Positions 26,034 through 34,919 of a DNA stretch of 64,000 nt are shown here, one piece after another. The stretch spans positions 496,001 through 560,000 of the forward strand of contig NZ_BMGP01000002.1 of assembly GCF_014640255.1 (NCBI RefSeq), written 5' to 3'. The notes below the pieces were generated by a model that saw only the letters and a list, made by a program, of their open reading frames with translations, had not been told where the DNA came from and searched no databases. This DNA is from Subtercola lobariae. Its GTDB lineage: Bacteria; Actinomycetota; Actinomycetes; Actinomycetales; Microbacteriaceae. The translations under genes were made by a program, and so were the position numbers. The first letter of the stretch is position 1. Each line of letters begins with the position of its first letter.

Positions 26034-26771
26034 TCAGTGGTCGCCGATGTTCGACACCGTCACGGTTTTACTCGCGGTCGAACCGTCTGAACCCACCACC
26101 GTCAGGGTGTAGGTGTGCGAGTCGTAGCACTGGTAGTCGATATCTTGGTTGCTACCCGAATCTGGATTCACCGACTCGAAGGGTTCCGCCTGAGCGTCGG
26201 TGGTGTCGACCCCGAGGTAGGCCTTCGTTCCGCCGGTGCTCGTCCAGCTGATCGTCAGCGGCGTGCTGGTGAAGGCGGGCACGGCAGGTGCGCCGGTGGA
26301 GCAGGTGACGGAGGTCGGCGTGACCGAATACGAGGTGATGACCGGCTTGGTGACCGTCGTAGTCGGCTGGGTTGTGGGCTGCGCCGGCTGCGACGTGGGG
26401 CTCGCCGTAGTCGTCGGCTTGGCCGTTGCGGTCGGAGTGGCCGTCGGCGTCGGCGTCGCGCTTGTCGGAGTCACCGTTGCACTGGCGGTGGAGTTCTTCG
26501 AGTTCGACTGAGCGAATAGCACGATCAACACTACGAGCAGAATCACGATCACAGCCGCGAGCGCGATGAGCACCCACATGAGAGCGCGCCTTTTCTTGGG
26601 TTCGCCCGCCCCGCCCGAACCCGCAATGTCGCCAGGCCCTTCTGGCGCGCCTGGCCCACCCGGAGGCGGCACGGCAGGCCCACCGCCCGGCGGCACTGCG
26701 GGCGCACCCGGCGGCACGCTGCCTGCGGGCCCGGCGGTGGGAATGAACTCCGTGGGGTCTTGGTCGCTCAT
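26034..26771 (-). CDS. Single-pass membrane protein with Pro/Thr-rich regions
   Basis: 245 residues. A Pro/Gly-rich cytoplasmic N-terminus (about 1-58), a KKRR stop-transfer cluster, one membrane helix (about 63-87), a long Thr/Pro/Ala-rich extracellular stalk (about 90-145) and a C-terminal domain of some 95 residues with two Cys and Thr/Ser-rich strands (CSTGAPAV, YQCYDSHTYTLTVVG) that looks Ig-like. The stalk could be glycosylated. No enzyme motif is present; a cell-surface or adhesion role is a guess. AGGAG lies 5 nt before ATG. Confidence 0.72.
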   Translation of the reverse strand: MSDQDPTEFIPTAGPAGSVPPGAPAVPPGGGPAVPPPGGPGAPEGPGDIAGSGGAGEPKKRRALMWVLIALAAVIVILLVVLIVLFAQSNSKNSTASATVTPTSATPTPTATPTATAKPTTTASPTSQPAQPTTQPTTTVTKPVITSYSVTPTSVTCSTGAPAVPAFTSTPLTISWTSTGGTKAYLGVDTTDAQAEPFESVNPDSGSNQDIDYQCYDSHTYTLTVVGSDGSTASKTVTVSNIGDH

Positions 26772-26890
26772 GACTGCTCCTCAGTTCTCTGCCCCACTGT
26801 GCCACAATCGGCACCCAAAATAAACGTGCCGCTGCCTTCAGTCATCGACACCCCCTGTCGCATCGCCGCCGCGCGATGCGAAGATGAACC

Positions 26891-27826
26891 ATGTCGCTCT
26901 CGATGACCCTCACCCGCGGCCTGCTCCGGCTGACCCCCATCAGAACGGCGACACCAGAGGCGATGCGTGAGGCCGTGGCCCACCGCCAACCCCCGGCCCC
27001 TGTGACGCGCGGCCTGCTGAAGGTCGCCCACGTCGAAGAGCTCACCGTCGAGGGCCGGCCGGTCATCCGTCTCACCCCGAAGCACGCGCCCACACGAACA
27101 GGCACGGGCTCAGCCACAAGCACAGGCACAACCGCCGGCACCCACCTCATCTACACCCACGGCGGAGCCTTCGTCTTCTCGATTCTGGCCACGCACTGGC
27201 AGCTTCTCGCGTCGATCATCGAGAAGACGGGCGTGAGCATCACCGTTCCGCTCTACGGCCTCGCCCCCGAGCATCAGTTCGGCGAGGCCTACCACGTACT
27301 CGATGCGATCTATGACGAGGCCATCGCCCGTTACGGCGACCGCGTGTTTCTGAGCGGCGACTCGGCCGGCGGTGCTCTGGCGCTCGGTCAGGCCATTCGT
27401 GCTCGTGACGCGGGTAAGCCTCGAGCAGCCGGCATCATTCTGTTCTCCCCGTGGGTCGACGCCACCATGAGCAACCCGCAAGTGGCGCGCCTCGCACCGC
27501 TCGACACGATGCTGGGGGCTGCGGGACTTGCCGAAGCGGGCCGGTGGTGGGCGGGTGCTGCGGGCCCGAAAGATTCGCTGGTGAGCCCGATCTTTGCTGA
27601 GCTCAACGATCTGCCGCCGGTTTACACCTATCAAGGCGACCGCGACGTGCTGCTGGCCGACGCGAAACTGTTGACGAAGCGCATCCGTGCGGCCGGCGGC
27701 CAGACCGAGCTGCGAATCTATCGAGGCGGAATTCACGTTTTCGTCGGCGCCCCGTGGACCCCCGAGGCCCGCCGCGCCTTACGCCACGTCACATCGGTCT
27801 TGACCGCCCCCGCGCTGAGCGACTGA
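26891..27826 (+). CDS. Alpha/beta-hydrolase, HSL-type esterase
   Basis: Carboxylesterase of the hormone-sensitive-lipase family, 311 residues. HGGAF (about 91-95) is the oxyanion-hole HGG motif, GDSAGG (about 155-160) holds the nucleophile Ser, YQGDRDVLLADA (about 243-254) the Asp, and GGIHVF (about 279-284) the His. No signal peptide, so it is cytoplasmic. A Thr/Ser/Gly insert (about 64-82) interrupts the usual start of the core. Substrates are normally short-chain esters. It is not clearly in an operon. Such an esterase could cleave the esters made by Baeyer-Villiger enzymes nearby, but that is inference. Confidence 0.9.
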   Translation: MSLSMTLTRGLLRLTPIRTATPEAMREAVAHRQPPAPVTRGLLKVAHVEELTVEGRPVIRLTPKHAPTRTGTGSATSTGTTAGTHLIYTHGGAFVFSILATHWQLLASIIEKTGVSITVPLYGLAPEHQFGEAYHVLDAIYDEAIARYGDRVFLSGDSAGGALALGQAIRARDAGKPRAAGIILFSPWVDATMSNPQVARLAPLDTMLGAAGLAEAGRWWAGAAGPKDSLVSPIFAELNDLPPVYTYQGDRDVLLADAKLLTKRIRAAGGQTELRIYRGGIHVFVGAPWTPEARRALRHVTSVLTAPALSD

Positions 27827-27832
27827 GGGTGG

Positions 27833-28159
27833 TCAGCTTCGAGCTGCCGGCGCCCAACCGTGCTCGCCGAGCATCCGCCACACCGTCTGCGTGAGATCGG
27901 GGTAGCTGAGAGCGATCTGCCGCAACACGCGATACTCTCGGGCAGCGGATGCCCGTTGGCGCCCATTGGCCTCGATGGCCTCAGCGCGCAGCAGGTACAC
28001 CACTAGCTCGTCGACGGTGGGTAGCTCTTCCATGAACTCCCACGGATCTTCGCCGAGCAACAGCCGTTCGTGCACGACCGTGTCGAGTTCTTGGCGAGCT
28101 TCGGCGCGCAGACCTTCGAGGCTCGCCCGGGTACGAGGCCTGCTCTCCTTTTCGCTCAC
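27833..28159 (-). CDS. Small conserved hypothetical protein
   Basis: 108 residues, helical and charged (RASLEGLRAEARQELDTVVHERLL), no membrane segment or known motif. It ends 6 nt from the stop of the convergent esterase gene. GTG at 28159 is preceded by TAGGCT and 6 nt, so it is probably translated from a leaderless message. Function unknown. Confidence 0.65.
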   Translation of the reverse strand: MSEKESRPRTRASLEGLRAEARQELDTVVHERLLLGEDPWEFMEELPTVDELVVYLLRAEAIEANGRQRASAAREYRVLRQIALSYPDLTQTVWRMLGEHGWAPAARS

Positions 28160-28165
28160 CCATTC

Positions 28166-28171
28166 AGCCTA
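28166..28171 (-). promoter_or_regulatory. Leaderless -10 box of the 27833-28159 gene
   Basis: TAGGCT on the minus strand with 6 nt to the GTG start. Confidence 0.45.
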
Positions 28172-28237
28172 GGCACTCGAGTGGGCCGTGAGGTGCACGT
28201 GGTGGCCCTGCGAGGCAAACCACACCGCGCGCCCAGG

Positions 28238-28243
28238 TAGCGT
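28238..28243 (+). promoter_or_regulatory. Leaderless -10 box of the GNAT gene
   Basis: TAGCGT followed by 6 nt and ATG at 28250; no ribosome site. Confidence 0.45.
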
Positions 28244-28249
28244 TGAGTC

Positions 28250-28762
28250 ATGCCCGAACGAATCGCCGATTTCACTCTCGAGTCTGTCGCCTGGAGCGAC
28301 CCGCGCGCTGTGGCCATGCGTGCGCTGATGGATGTCGAGATGAGCGCACGGTACGCACGCCGCGTGCCAGGCTTCGGCGACGCGGCCGCCGATGACACAA
28401 TCACAGCGGCCCTGGCAGTCGACCCCGCTGACGTGGTCGCCACCGTGCTCGCACTCGATACCGATGGCGCTGCACTCGGCCACGCCTCGCTTCGAATGCT
28501 GCGCGGCGATTGGGAGGTGAAGCGCGTCATCGTGGCAAGCGAAGCGCGCGGGCGGGGAGTGGCCCTCGCCATCATGGCCGAACTCGCTCGCATCGCCTCC
28601 GCCGCTGGCGCGAGCCGCCTCATTCTGCAGACCGGCGATCGCCAGCCTGAAGCCGTAGCGCTGTACGAGAAGCTCGGCTATACGCCCATCGCCATCTACG
28701 AGCCCTACGTCGAGGCCATTCCGTTCTCGCTCTGCTTCGAAAAGCTCCTGCCGATTCGCTGA
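28250..28762 (+). CDS. GNAT-family N-acetyltransferase
   Basis: 170-residue single GNAT domain that moves an acetyl group from acetyl-CoA to an amine. Motif A is VKRVIVASEARGRGVALAIMAEL (about 88-110), where the R-G-R-G-V loop binds the CoA pyrophosphate. The later strand LILQTGDRQPEAVALYEKLGYTPI (about 124-147) is the usual motif B. Substrate unknown. It stands alone and is probably transcribed without a leader. Confidence 0.88.
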   Translation: MPERIADFTLESVAWSDPRAVAMRALMDVEMSARYARRVPGFGDAAADDTITAALAVDPADVVATVLALDTDGAALGHASLRMLRGDWEVKRVIVASEARGRGVALAIMAELARIASAAGASRLILQTGDRQPEAVALYEKLGYTPIAIYEPYVEAIPFSLCFEKLLPIR

Positions 28763-28950
28763 CTCGGTTTACCGCCGCCGTACCGCTGCATCGCCGACAT
28801 ACCGCTGCACCGCTGACAGCCTCTGTGGCCGACATCGCCAGGAAAGTGCGCCCGCACTCTTGTGCCGAGACCGTGGCAGTCGCACACTGATCTGCACAGG
28901 CGCACTGGCGGCGCGCCCGTGCAATGTCGTGCGGCGAAGGGAGGCCCGCC

Positions 28951-30402
28951 ATGACGAGACACGTGCGCGTCGCCATCATCGGCGCCGGCTTCGCGGGAAT
29001 CGGCATGGCCTGCCAGCTCGTGATGCGCGGCATCGACGACTTTCTCATTCTCGAACGCGCTCACGAGGTCGGTGGAACCTGGCGCGACAACACCTACCCC
29101 GGCGCCGCCTGCGACATTCGCAGCGACCTCTACTCCTTCTCGTTCGCACCGAACCCCGACTGGGAGCACACCTACGGCCGCCAGCCCGAAATACTCGACT
29201 ACCTGCGCCGAGTCGCAACCGCCTATGAGCTCTACGACCGCTTGTCGTTCGGTACCCAGCTGATGCGCGCCGAATGGATCGATGCCGAAGCGCACTGGCT
29301 CATCGAAACCAACCACGAAACCTTCACCGCGAACGTGCTGATTTCGGGCGCCGGCCCGCTGATCGACCCGGTGTGGCCGCGCATCGCTGGCCTGTCGACC
29401 TTCGGCGGCCCCGCCTTTCATTCGGCGCACTGGAACCACCACATCGAGCTCGCCGGTAAGCGCATCGGCGTCATCGGCACCGGCGCCTCGGCGATTCAAT
29501 TCGTGCCCGAACTGCAGAAGGTCGCCGCCCAGGTCACCGTGTTTCAGCGCTCGGCGCCCTGGATCGTGCCGCGCGCCGACCACCCCACCTCGGCGGTTAG
29601 ACGGCAGCTGTATCGCCGCGTGCCCGCGCTGCAGCAGGCCTCCCGCCGCGTGCTGTTCGCCCGCGCCGAATCACGGTTCGCCGGTTTTCGCAGCCGCCCA
29701 GTCGGGGCCGCGTTTCAGGCGTTCGCCGCGCGCTACCTGCGCTCGCAGGTGACTGACCCGCACCTGCGAGCCGCTCTGATGCCCGACTTTCATATCGGCT
29801 GCAAGCGCATCCTCATCTCGTCGGAGTACTACCACGCCCTCACCGAGCCGAACGTCGAGCTCGCCACCTCGGCCATCGACCGGGTCGACGGCAACGACGT
29901 CATCACGGCAGACGGCACCCGGCGAACGTTCGACGTTCTCATTGCGGCCACCGGATTCAACGCGACGCATCCGCCCGTGTCGAGCCTCTTGGTGGGTCGG
30001 TACGGCGACACTCTCGCCGAGGCCTGGCAGCCGCACATGAGCGCACTGCGCGGCACCACCGTGGTCGACTTTCCGAACCTCTTTCTGCTGCTCGGCCCCA
30101 ACACCGTGCTCGGTCACAACAGCATGATCTACATCATCGAGTCGCAGATCGACTACGTGCTGCAGGCCCTCGCGGGCCTCTCGAGTCTCGGCGCCCGTTC
30201 TCTCGAGCCGACTCCGGATGCCCAGGCGAGCTACAACCGCACGGTTCAGTCATCGCTGAAGCGCTCCGTCTGGTCAACGGGCTGCACCAGTTACTACCTC
30301 GACGACGACGGCCGCAACACCACTATCTGGCCGCACCGAGCCTCTGCATTCCGCCGTGCGCTGCACTCTTTCGACCCCACCGAGTACGATTTCGTGCGCT
30401 GA
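28951..30402 (+). CDS. Flavin-containing/Baeyer-Villiger-type monooxygenase
   Basis: Class B FAD/NADPH monooxygenase of 483 residues that inserts oxygen into ketones or oxidises heteroatoms. Seen: N-terminal FAD fingerprint IGAGFAGIG (about 11-18), GGTWRDNTYPGAACD (the Trp-rich FAD segment), the type I BVMO fingerprint FGGPAFHSAHW (about 151-161, F-x-G-x(3)-H-x(3)-W) and the second Rossmann motif GVIGTGASA (about 171-179). GGGAG stands before ATG at 28951. It is a single gene; the terminator hairpin at 30401-30436 follows directly. A second BVMO-type enzyme lies at 41221-42891, about 13 kb away. Confidence 0.93.
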   Translation: MTRHVRVAIIGAGFAGIGMACQLVMRGIDDFLILERAHEVGGTWRDNTYPGAACDIRSDLYSFSFAPNPDWEHTYGRQPEILDYLRRVATAYELYDRLSFGTQLMRAEWIDAEAHWLIETNHETFTANVLISGAGPLIDPVWPRIAGLSTFGGPAFHSAHWNHHIELAGKRIGVIGTGASAIQFVPELQKVAAQVTVFQRSAPWIVPRADHPTSAVRRQLYRRVPALQQASRRVLFARAESRFAGFRSRPVGAAFQAFAARYLRSQVTDPHLRAALMPDFHIGCKRILISSEYYHALTEPNVELATSAIDRVDGNDVITADGTRRTFDVLIAATGFNATHPPVSSLLVGRYGDTLAEAWQPHMSALRGTTVVDFPNLFLLLGPNTVLGHNSMIYIIESQIDYVLQALAGLSSLGARSLEPTPDAQASYNRTVQSSLKRSVWSTGCTSYYLDDDGRNTTIWPHRASAFRRALHSFDPTEYDFVR

Positions 30403-30436
30403 CGGGCGCAGAGAACGAGTTTTCTCTGCGCCCGTC
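30401..30436. terminator. Strong bidirectional terminator
   Basis: GACGGGCGCAGAGAA (30401-30415) and TTCTCTGCGCCCGTC (30422-30436) form a perfect 15-bp stem with a 6-nt loop, starting at the BVMO stop. The convergent gene ends at 30460, so it can serve both transcripts, although no long T-run follows. Confidence 0.8.
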
Positions 30437-30459
30437 GGGCCCTGAAGCCGATTGTCGCG

Positions 30460-31197
30460 TTAGCCCAGTTCCACGGCTTTGACGTTGCCGTCATTGCAAT
30501 CGATGATCTTGCCGGGCAACACGTTGCACTGGCTGAAGTGCAGTCCGAACACGAGCGCATCGATCGCATAGTTGACGGTGACCTTCGTGCCCGCAACGAA
30601 ATACGAGTGGCCATTGCCGTCGGTTCCTTTGACCGAGATCGGTACGGCGACGACAGTGGCGCCGTCGTGGTCGAGCACATTTCCGGTCACCGGGTCGCGA
30701 ACGATGACATTGTTCGGCGAGCCGGGAGCGTCGGGGGGCGTCGTCGGCGCAGGCGAACTCGACGGATCGTTCGGGACGTTGGGGTCGGACGGCGCTGACG
30801 GGTCGGACGGAGTCCCGGGGTCGTCGGGCGTCGACGGATCAGACGGCGTTCCCGGGTCATCCGGAGTCGGGTCGGCAGGAGCTCCAGGAATATCAGGCGA
30901 CGAAGGGTCTGGCGGCGTGCCGGGATCGTCGGGCGTGCCAGACCCATCGGGAGTCGTAGCGGGCCCCTGGTCGCTGCCGCCGGAACCTCCGCCGGAACCG
31001 CCGGGCCCTCCGCCCGAGCCACCGTAACCGCCGCCGTCGTACCCGCCACCACCGCCGTCGTCGCCAAAGCCACAGCCCGCGCACTCATCTGCATGAGCGG
31101 CCGACAGAGACCCGAACGAAAGCGCCCCCATCATCACGACCATGCTTAGGGCAGCGCCAACCTTGCGTCGACGCGACGAACCCTGTTTAACTTGCAC
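30460..31197 (-). CDS. Secreted protein with Gly-rich and Pro/Asp/Ser repeats
   Basis: 245 residues, exported. A basic N-terminus, hydrophobic core and AHA-type cleavage site (about residue 36) make a clear signal peptide. Then come a CAGC pair, a Gly-rich run (about 42-70), a repeat region built on DDPGTPSDPS-like units (about 75-155) and a C-terminal domain of some 90 residues with two Cys (FSQCNVLPGKIIDCNDG). Such layouts are typical of wall- or surface-exposed proteins. GTG start with an excellent GGAGG site. The family of the C-terminal domain is unknown to me. Confidence 0.78.
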   Translation of the reverse strand: MQVKQGSSRRRKVGAALSMVVMMGALSFGSLSAAHADECAGCGFGDDGGGGGYDGGGYGGSGGGPGGSGGGSGGSDQGPATTPDGSGTPDDPGTPPDPSSPDIPGAPADPTPDDPGTPSDPSTPDDPGTPSDPSAPSDPNVPNDPSSSPAPTTPPDAPGSPNNVIVRDPVTGNVLDHDGATVVAVPISVKGTDGNGHSYFVAGTKVTVNYAIDALVFGLHFSQCNVLPGKIIDCNDGNVKAVELG

Positions 31198-31362
31198 AAT
31201 TCCTCCAGAGTCTTCAGACTCGCTCTGAAGCGCCCACCAGTCGCACGACTCGCTTCATAAAGCAGGAGTACAAGGACTCCGTTTCATTACGCCGATTCAC
31301 GAATTCGCGTGCAGGGAATGTGAAATGCGCGCCAAACCCTTCGCGTTCGCTCAGAGTCAGAT

Positions 31363-31384
31363 ATAGTTGCTATACAACAACTAT
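31363..31384. promoter_or_regulatory. ATAGTTG-N8-CAACTAT operator at the MFS promoter
   Basis: A perfect 7-bp inverted repeat with 8-bp spacer lies 41 nt upstream of the MFS start. It contains TATA-like -10 sequences (TATAGT, TATACA), so a bound protein would cover the promoter. The half-site resembles MarR- and TetR-type operators. Confidence 0.5.
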
Positions 31385-31424
31385 TTTCTTGGCGCTCAAT
31401 GGCGAGGCCTGTGACGGAGGAATC

Positions 31425-33194
31425 GTGGCTGAGAAGGCTACTCGCGAACGCGGCGCAATGTTCAGTAAAGACCACCCCAAATACAAGTGGGTGGCACTCA
31501 GTAACACCACGCTCGGCATGCTGATGGTGACCATCAACAGCTCGATCGTGCTCATCTCGCTACCTGCCATCTTCAAGGGCATTCAGCTGAACCCCCTCGA
31601 GCCCGGCAACGTGAGTTACCTGCTCTGGATGCTCATGGGCTTCATTCTCGTCACCGCCGTTCTGACGATGACGTTCGGCCGGCTCGGCGACATCTACGGT
31701 CGCGTGAAGATCTACAACATGGGCTTCGTGATCTTCACGCTCGCAGCTATTGCCCTGGTCTTCGACCCGTTCCTCGCGGGGCAGGGCGCGCTGTGGCTGA
31801 TCGGCTGGCGCGTGGTTCAGGCCGTGGGTGGCGCGATGATCTTCGCCAACTCCACTGCGATTCTGACCGATGCGTTCCCCGCGAACAAGCGCGGCATGGC
31901 CATCGGCATCAACCAGATCGCCGCCATCGCGGGTTCGTTCCTCGGCCTGCTCATCGGCGGTGTGCTCGCGACCATCGACTGGCACCTGATCTTCTTGGTG
32001 AGCGTGCCGTTCGGCATTCTCGGCACCATCTGGTCGTTCAAGTCGCTTCACGAAGTAGGCCAACGCAACCCGGGCAAGGTCGACATTCCGGGCAACGTGC
32101 TCTTCGCGGTAGGCCTCATCTCGCTGCTCACCGGCATCACGTACGGCATTCAGCCCTACGGCGACAGTTCGATGGGCTGGACGAACCCGTGGGTTCTCGG
32201 CGCCATCATCGGCGGCATCGCACTGCTGGTGATCTTCGTCTTCGTCGAACTGCACCACAAAGACCCGCTGTTCAACGTTCGGCTCTTCGCCATCAAGGCG
32301 TTCGCATTCGGCAACGTGGCGGGCCTTTTGGCAGCCATCAGCCGAGGCGGCATGCAGTTCATGCTGATCATCTGGCTGCAGGGCATCTGGCTTCCGCTGC
32401 ACGGGTTCTCGTACGAGAGCACACCGTTGTGGGCCGGCATCTATCTGCTTCCGCTCACCGTCGGCTTCCTCATCTCCGGCCCTCTCTCGGGAACCCTCAG
32501 CGACAAGTTCGGTGCACGAACCTTCGCCGTCGGCGGCCTGCTGCTCGTGGCAGCGACCTTCGTCGCGCTGCTGCTCATTCCAGTGAACTTCAACTACGGC
32601 ATCTTCGCCGTGCTGACCTTCCTGAACGGAGTCGGCTCGGGCATGTTCGCCGCCCCGAACCGCACCGCCATCATGAACAGCGTGCCGGCCAACCAGCGTG
32701 GTGCCGCTTCGGGTATGACCGGTACGTTCCAGAACGCCGGTAACTCGCTCTCGATCGGCATCTTCTTCTCGCTGATGATCGTCGGACTCGCTGCCACCCT
32801 GCCGAGCGCCATGTACGACGGCCTGACGGCCCACGGCATCACGACCGAGATCGCCAATCAGGTTGCCGCGACGCCCCCGGTGGGCAGCCTCTTCGCCGCG
32901 TTCCTCGGCTACAACCCCATCGAGTCGATACTCGGCCCGACAGGCGTGCTGAACTCGCTCTCGCCGGCCAATGCGGCGGCGCTCACCGGTCAGACGTTCT
33001 TCCCCCAGCTGATCTCCGACGCCTTCCACTCGGGTCTGGTCATCGTGTTCACCGCCGCCGCCGTTCTGTCAGTGCTGGGCGCCATCGCCTCGTTCTTCGC
33101 CGGTGGCAAGTACATGAACACCGACACGGGATCCGTGAAGACGGCAAAGCGTGCCGAGCCCTCCGACCTGGCCGCAGAACTCAGCGACGTCTGA
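31425..33194 (+). CDS. MFS transporter, drug:H+ antiporter type (DHA2)
   Basis: Large MFS protein, 589 residues with about 14 helices. Seen: helix 1 LMVTINSSIVLISLPAIFKGI, motif A-like loop GRLGDIYGRVKIYN, helix 5 GSFLGLLIGGVLA. A long C-terminal region includes an extracytoplasmic loop (about 480-535) between the last helices. GTG 31425 has GGAGG 5 nt upstream; a longer frame to 31320 has none. Codon use here is strongly biased to GGC, CTG and ATC, so the gene is probably well expressed. Its upstream inverted repeat suggests repression by an unlinked regulator. Confidence 0.9.
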   Translation: MAEKATRERGAMFSKDHPKYKWVALSNTTLGMLMVTINSSIVLISLPAIFKGIQLNPLEPGNVSYLLWMLMGFILVTAVLTMTFGRLGDIYGRVKIYNMGFVIFTLAAIALVFDPFLAGQGALWLIGWRVVQAVGGAMIFANSTAILTDAFPANKRGMAIGINQIAAIAGSFLGLLIGGVLATIDWHLIFLVSVPFGILGTIWSFKSLHEVGQRNPGKVDIPGNVLFAVGLISLLTGITYGIQPYGDSSMGWTNPWVLGAIIGGIALLVIFVFVELHHKDPLFNVRLFAIKAFAFGNVAGLLAAISRGGMQFMLIIWLQGIWLPLHGFSYESTPLWAGIYLLPLTVGFLISGPLSGTLSDKFGARTFAVGGLLLVAATFVALLLIPVNFNYGIFAVLTFLNGVGSGMFAAPNRTAIMNSVPANQRGAASGMTGTFQNAGNSLSIGIFFSLMIVGLAATLPSAMYDGLTAHGITTEIANQVAATPPVGSLFAAFLGYNPIESILGPTGVLNSLSPANAAALTGQTFFPQLISDAFHSGLVIVFTAAAVLSVLGAIASFFAGGKYMNTDTGSVKTAKRAEPSDLAAELSDV

Positions 33195-33234
33195 TCGCGT
33201 CGTTCCGATCGGTCGGAGCGCAATTTGACGCAAG

Positions 33235-33265
33235 AGCCCCCTAAAAGCTTGTTTAGGGCGCTTTT
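33235..33265. terminator. Intrinsic terminator after the MFS gene
   Basis: AGCCCCCTAAA (33235-33245) and TTTAGGGCGCT (33252-33262) pair with one mismatch around an AGCTTG loop, followed by TTTTG. Flanking TTGACGCAA and TTGTGTCAA extend the stem, so it can also stop the LysR transcript coming from the other side. Confidence 0.8.
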
Positions 33266-33304
33266 GTGTCAATCGGGCGCGAAGAACTCAGCGACGCAAG
33301 CCGG

Positions 33305-34180
33305 CTAGCCACGAGCAAGCGCGAGAAAGGCCCGAACGGCGCCGTTACTGTCGTTCGGGCGGCTTACCAATACGAGGTCGGCTGCCATCGGTTCTTCGCG
33401 CGTCGGGCGATAGGTGACGTTCGGAATGCTCACCTGCGTCGTGGGCTGCGGTACCAGCGCGAGCCCGAGCCCTGCCGCCGCGAGCGCCAGCACGCTCAGT
33501 GTGCTCGAAACACGGTGAGCCACATGCGGCTCGCTTCCCGTTCGCTGCCGCAGCGCTGTCAGCGTGCTGTCGTCGGCCTGCCCGCTCGCGTACACGATCA
33601 GCGGTTCGTCGGCCAGGTCTGACAATGAGATGCTTCGCCCACGGGCGAGCGGATGATCGGCAGCCAGCGCCACGACCAGAGGCCAATCGCCTATTCGGGC
33701 TCTCTCGAGTTCTGGGTCGAAATCGAACCCGTAACTGGGGCTGTAACCCACGTCGAGTTCGCCCGCAAGTAGTGCGCTGCCCTGTTCGCTCGGCGCCATT
33801 TCGTAGAGCTCGAGCACGGCGTCGGGGTGGGCGACGTGAAAGGCTCGCAGATCATCCGTAAGTTTGCCGATGAGAACGGCAACCCCGGCGAAACCGACAC
33901 GCACGATTCCCGTCTCGCCCCGCAGTGAGCTTTCGACCGCCGCCTGAGCATGCGCGGCTTGGGCCAAGGTTCGGCGGGCTTCGACGAGCAACACTTCGCC
34001 GGCCTCTGTGAGCTCGACGCTGCGGCTGGTGCGAACGAATAGCGGGCCGCCGAGTTCACGCTCGAGGTCGCGAATCTGCATGCTGAGCGTGGGCTGCACG
34101 ATGTGCAACCGCTCGGCCGCCCGGCCGAAATGGCCCTCTTCGGCGAGGGTGACGAAGTAGCGCAGGTGGCGAAGTTCCAT
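33305..34180 (-). CDS. LysR-family transcriptional regulator
   Basis: 291 residues. N-terminal winged helix (MELRHLRYFVTLAEEGHFGRAAERLHIVQPTLSMQIRDLERELG, only described here: residues 1-45 carry the LysR HTH) and a C-terminal effector-binding domain (GFAGVAVLIGKLTDDLRAF; AAGLGLALVPQP near 250-261). ATG 34180 gives the canonical start; ATG 34186 is two codons earlier. It is divergent from the SnoaL-like and SDR genes, which are its probable targets, and the gap holds a candidate LysR box. Confidence 0.93.
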   Translation of the reverse strand: MELRHLRYFVTLAEEGHFGRAAERLHIVQPTLSMQIRDLERELGGPLFVRTSRSVELTEAGEVLLVEARRTLAQAAHAQAAVESSLRGETGIVRVGFAGVAVLIGKLTDDLRAFHVAHPDAVLELYEMAPSEQGSALLAGELDVGYSPSYGFDFDPELERARIGDWPLVVALAADHPLARGRSISLSDLADEPLIVYASGQADDSTLTALRQRTGSEPHVAHRVSSTLSVLALAAAGLGLALVPQPTTQVSIPNVTYRPTREEPMAADLVLVSRPNDSNGAVRAFLALARG

Positions 34181-34200
34181 AACCATCAGTATGACTGATC

Positions 34201-34221
34201 AATAGAAAGAATCAATCTATT
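34201..34221. promoter_or_regulatory. Candidate LysR box
   Basis: AATAG-N11-CTATT lies in the 75-nt gap between the LysR gene and the SnoaL-like gene. An inverted repeat with an 11-bp spacer in a divergent gap is the usual form of a LysR recognition site. Confidence 0.55.
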
Positions 34222-34255
34222 AGACTTATAGCCGGCCCGAGAGCACCATTAAAAC

Positions 34256-34891
34256 ATGACCGATTACATTGAAGACAGACTTGCCATCAACGACCTTCTC
34301 ACCGGCTGGATGCACCGCGACCAGAGCGAGTGGACTGAACTCCGTGAGCTCTTTCACCCCGACGGAACCATCGAAATCACCTGGTTCACCGGCCTCTTCA
34401 GCGACTTCGTCGACGCCTCGATTCGCATGGGCGCCTCGAACGTGCGCACGAAGCACCTCATCGCCTCGCCGCTCGTCACCTTCAATGGTGACCGTGCCAT
34501 CGCCGAGACGAACGCCATGATCGTCGCCGAGAACCGTGAGCTGGGTGTCGGCTGCGCAACGCACAACCGCTTCTACGATCAGATCGAACGGCGCGACGGC
34601 GTGTGGCGCATCGTGAACCGCGGCAGCATCTACGACATGGGCAGCTTCACCTTTCCCACCGGGGTCGTCGAGCTCGACCAGGAGACGGTGTCGAAGTACC
34701 CCGCCGAATACGCCGCTCTGGCCTACGTGCTTGAGAAGAGCGGTTTTCCGGTGACGAAGACCTTCCCCACCAAAGGCAGCGAACTCGAAAGCGACATGAA
34801 AGCAGCTGGCGCGGCCTGGCTCGCGGCAGCCGAACCAGTGTCGGCTAACCTGGAATCGGGCCTGCGGCCGGCGCTTTACAACGCGGCGTAG
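34256..34891 (+). CDS. SnoaL-like (NTF2-fold) protein
   Basis: 211-residue protein of the SnoaL/NTF2-like superfamily. The N-terminal helices (EDRLAINDLLTGWMHRDQSEWTELRELFHPDG start at residue 5) with the conserved Asp and His, and the strands VRTKHLIASPLVTFNGDRAIAETNAMIV, form the cone-shaped pocket. Family members are lyases, isomerases, dehydratases or ring hydroxylase subunits. It is followed after 28 nt by an SDR gene, so the pair probably acts on one substrate. A C-terminal extension of about 60 residues is specific to this subgroup. Confidence 0.8.
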   Translation: MTDYIEDRLAINDLLTGWMHRDQSEWTELRELFHPDGTIEITWFTGLFSDFVDASIRMGASNVRTKHLIASPLVTFNGDRAIAETNAMIVAENRELGVGCATHNRFYDQIERRDGVWRIVNRGSIYDMGSFTFPTGVVELDQETVSKYPAEYAALAYVLEKSGFPVTKTFPTKGSELESDMKAAGAAWLAAAEPVSANLESGLRPALYNAA

Positions 34892-34919
34892 GTCGTCTTT
34901 TTCAGGAAGAGGGCAGAAC

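Noticed and set aside
31560-33029. 489-residue minus-strand frame opposite the MFS gene
   Set aside because: Antisense shadow; Glu/His/Arg-rich with no domain, while the plus strand has a full MFS transporter.
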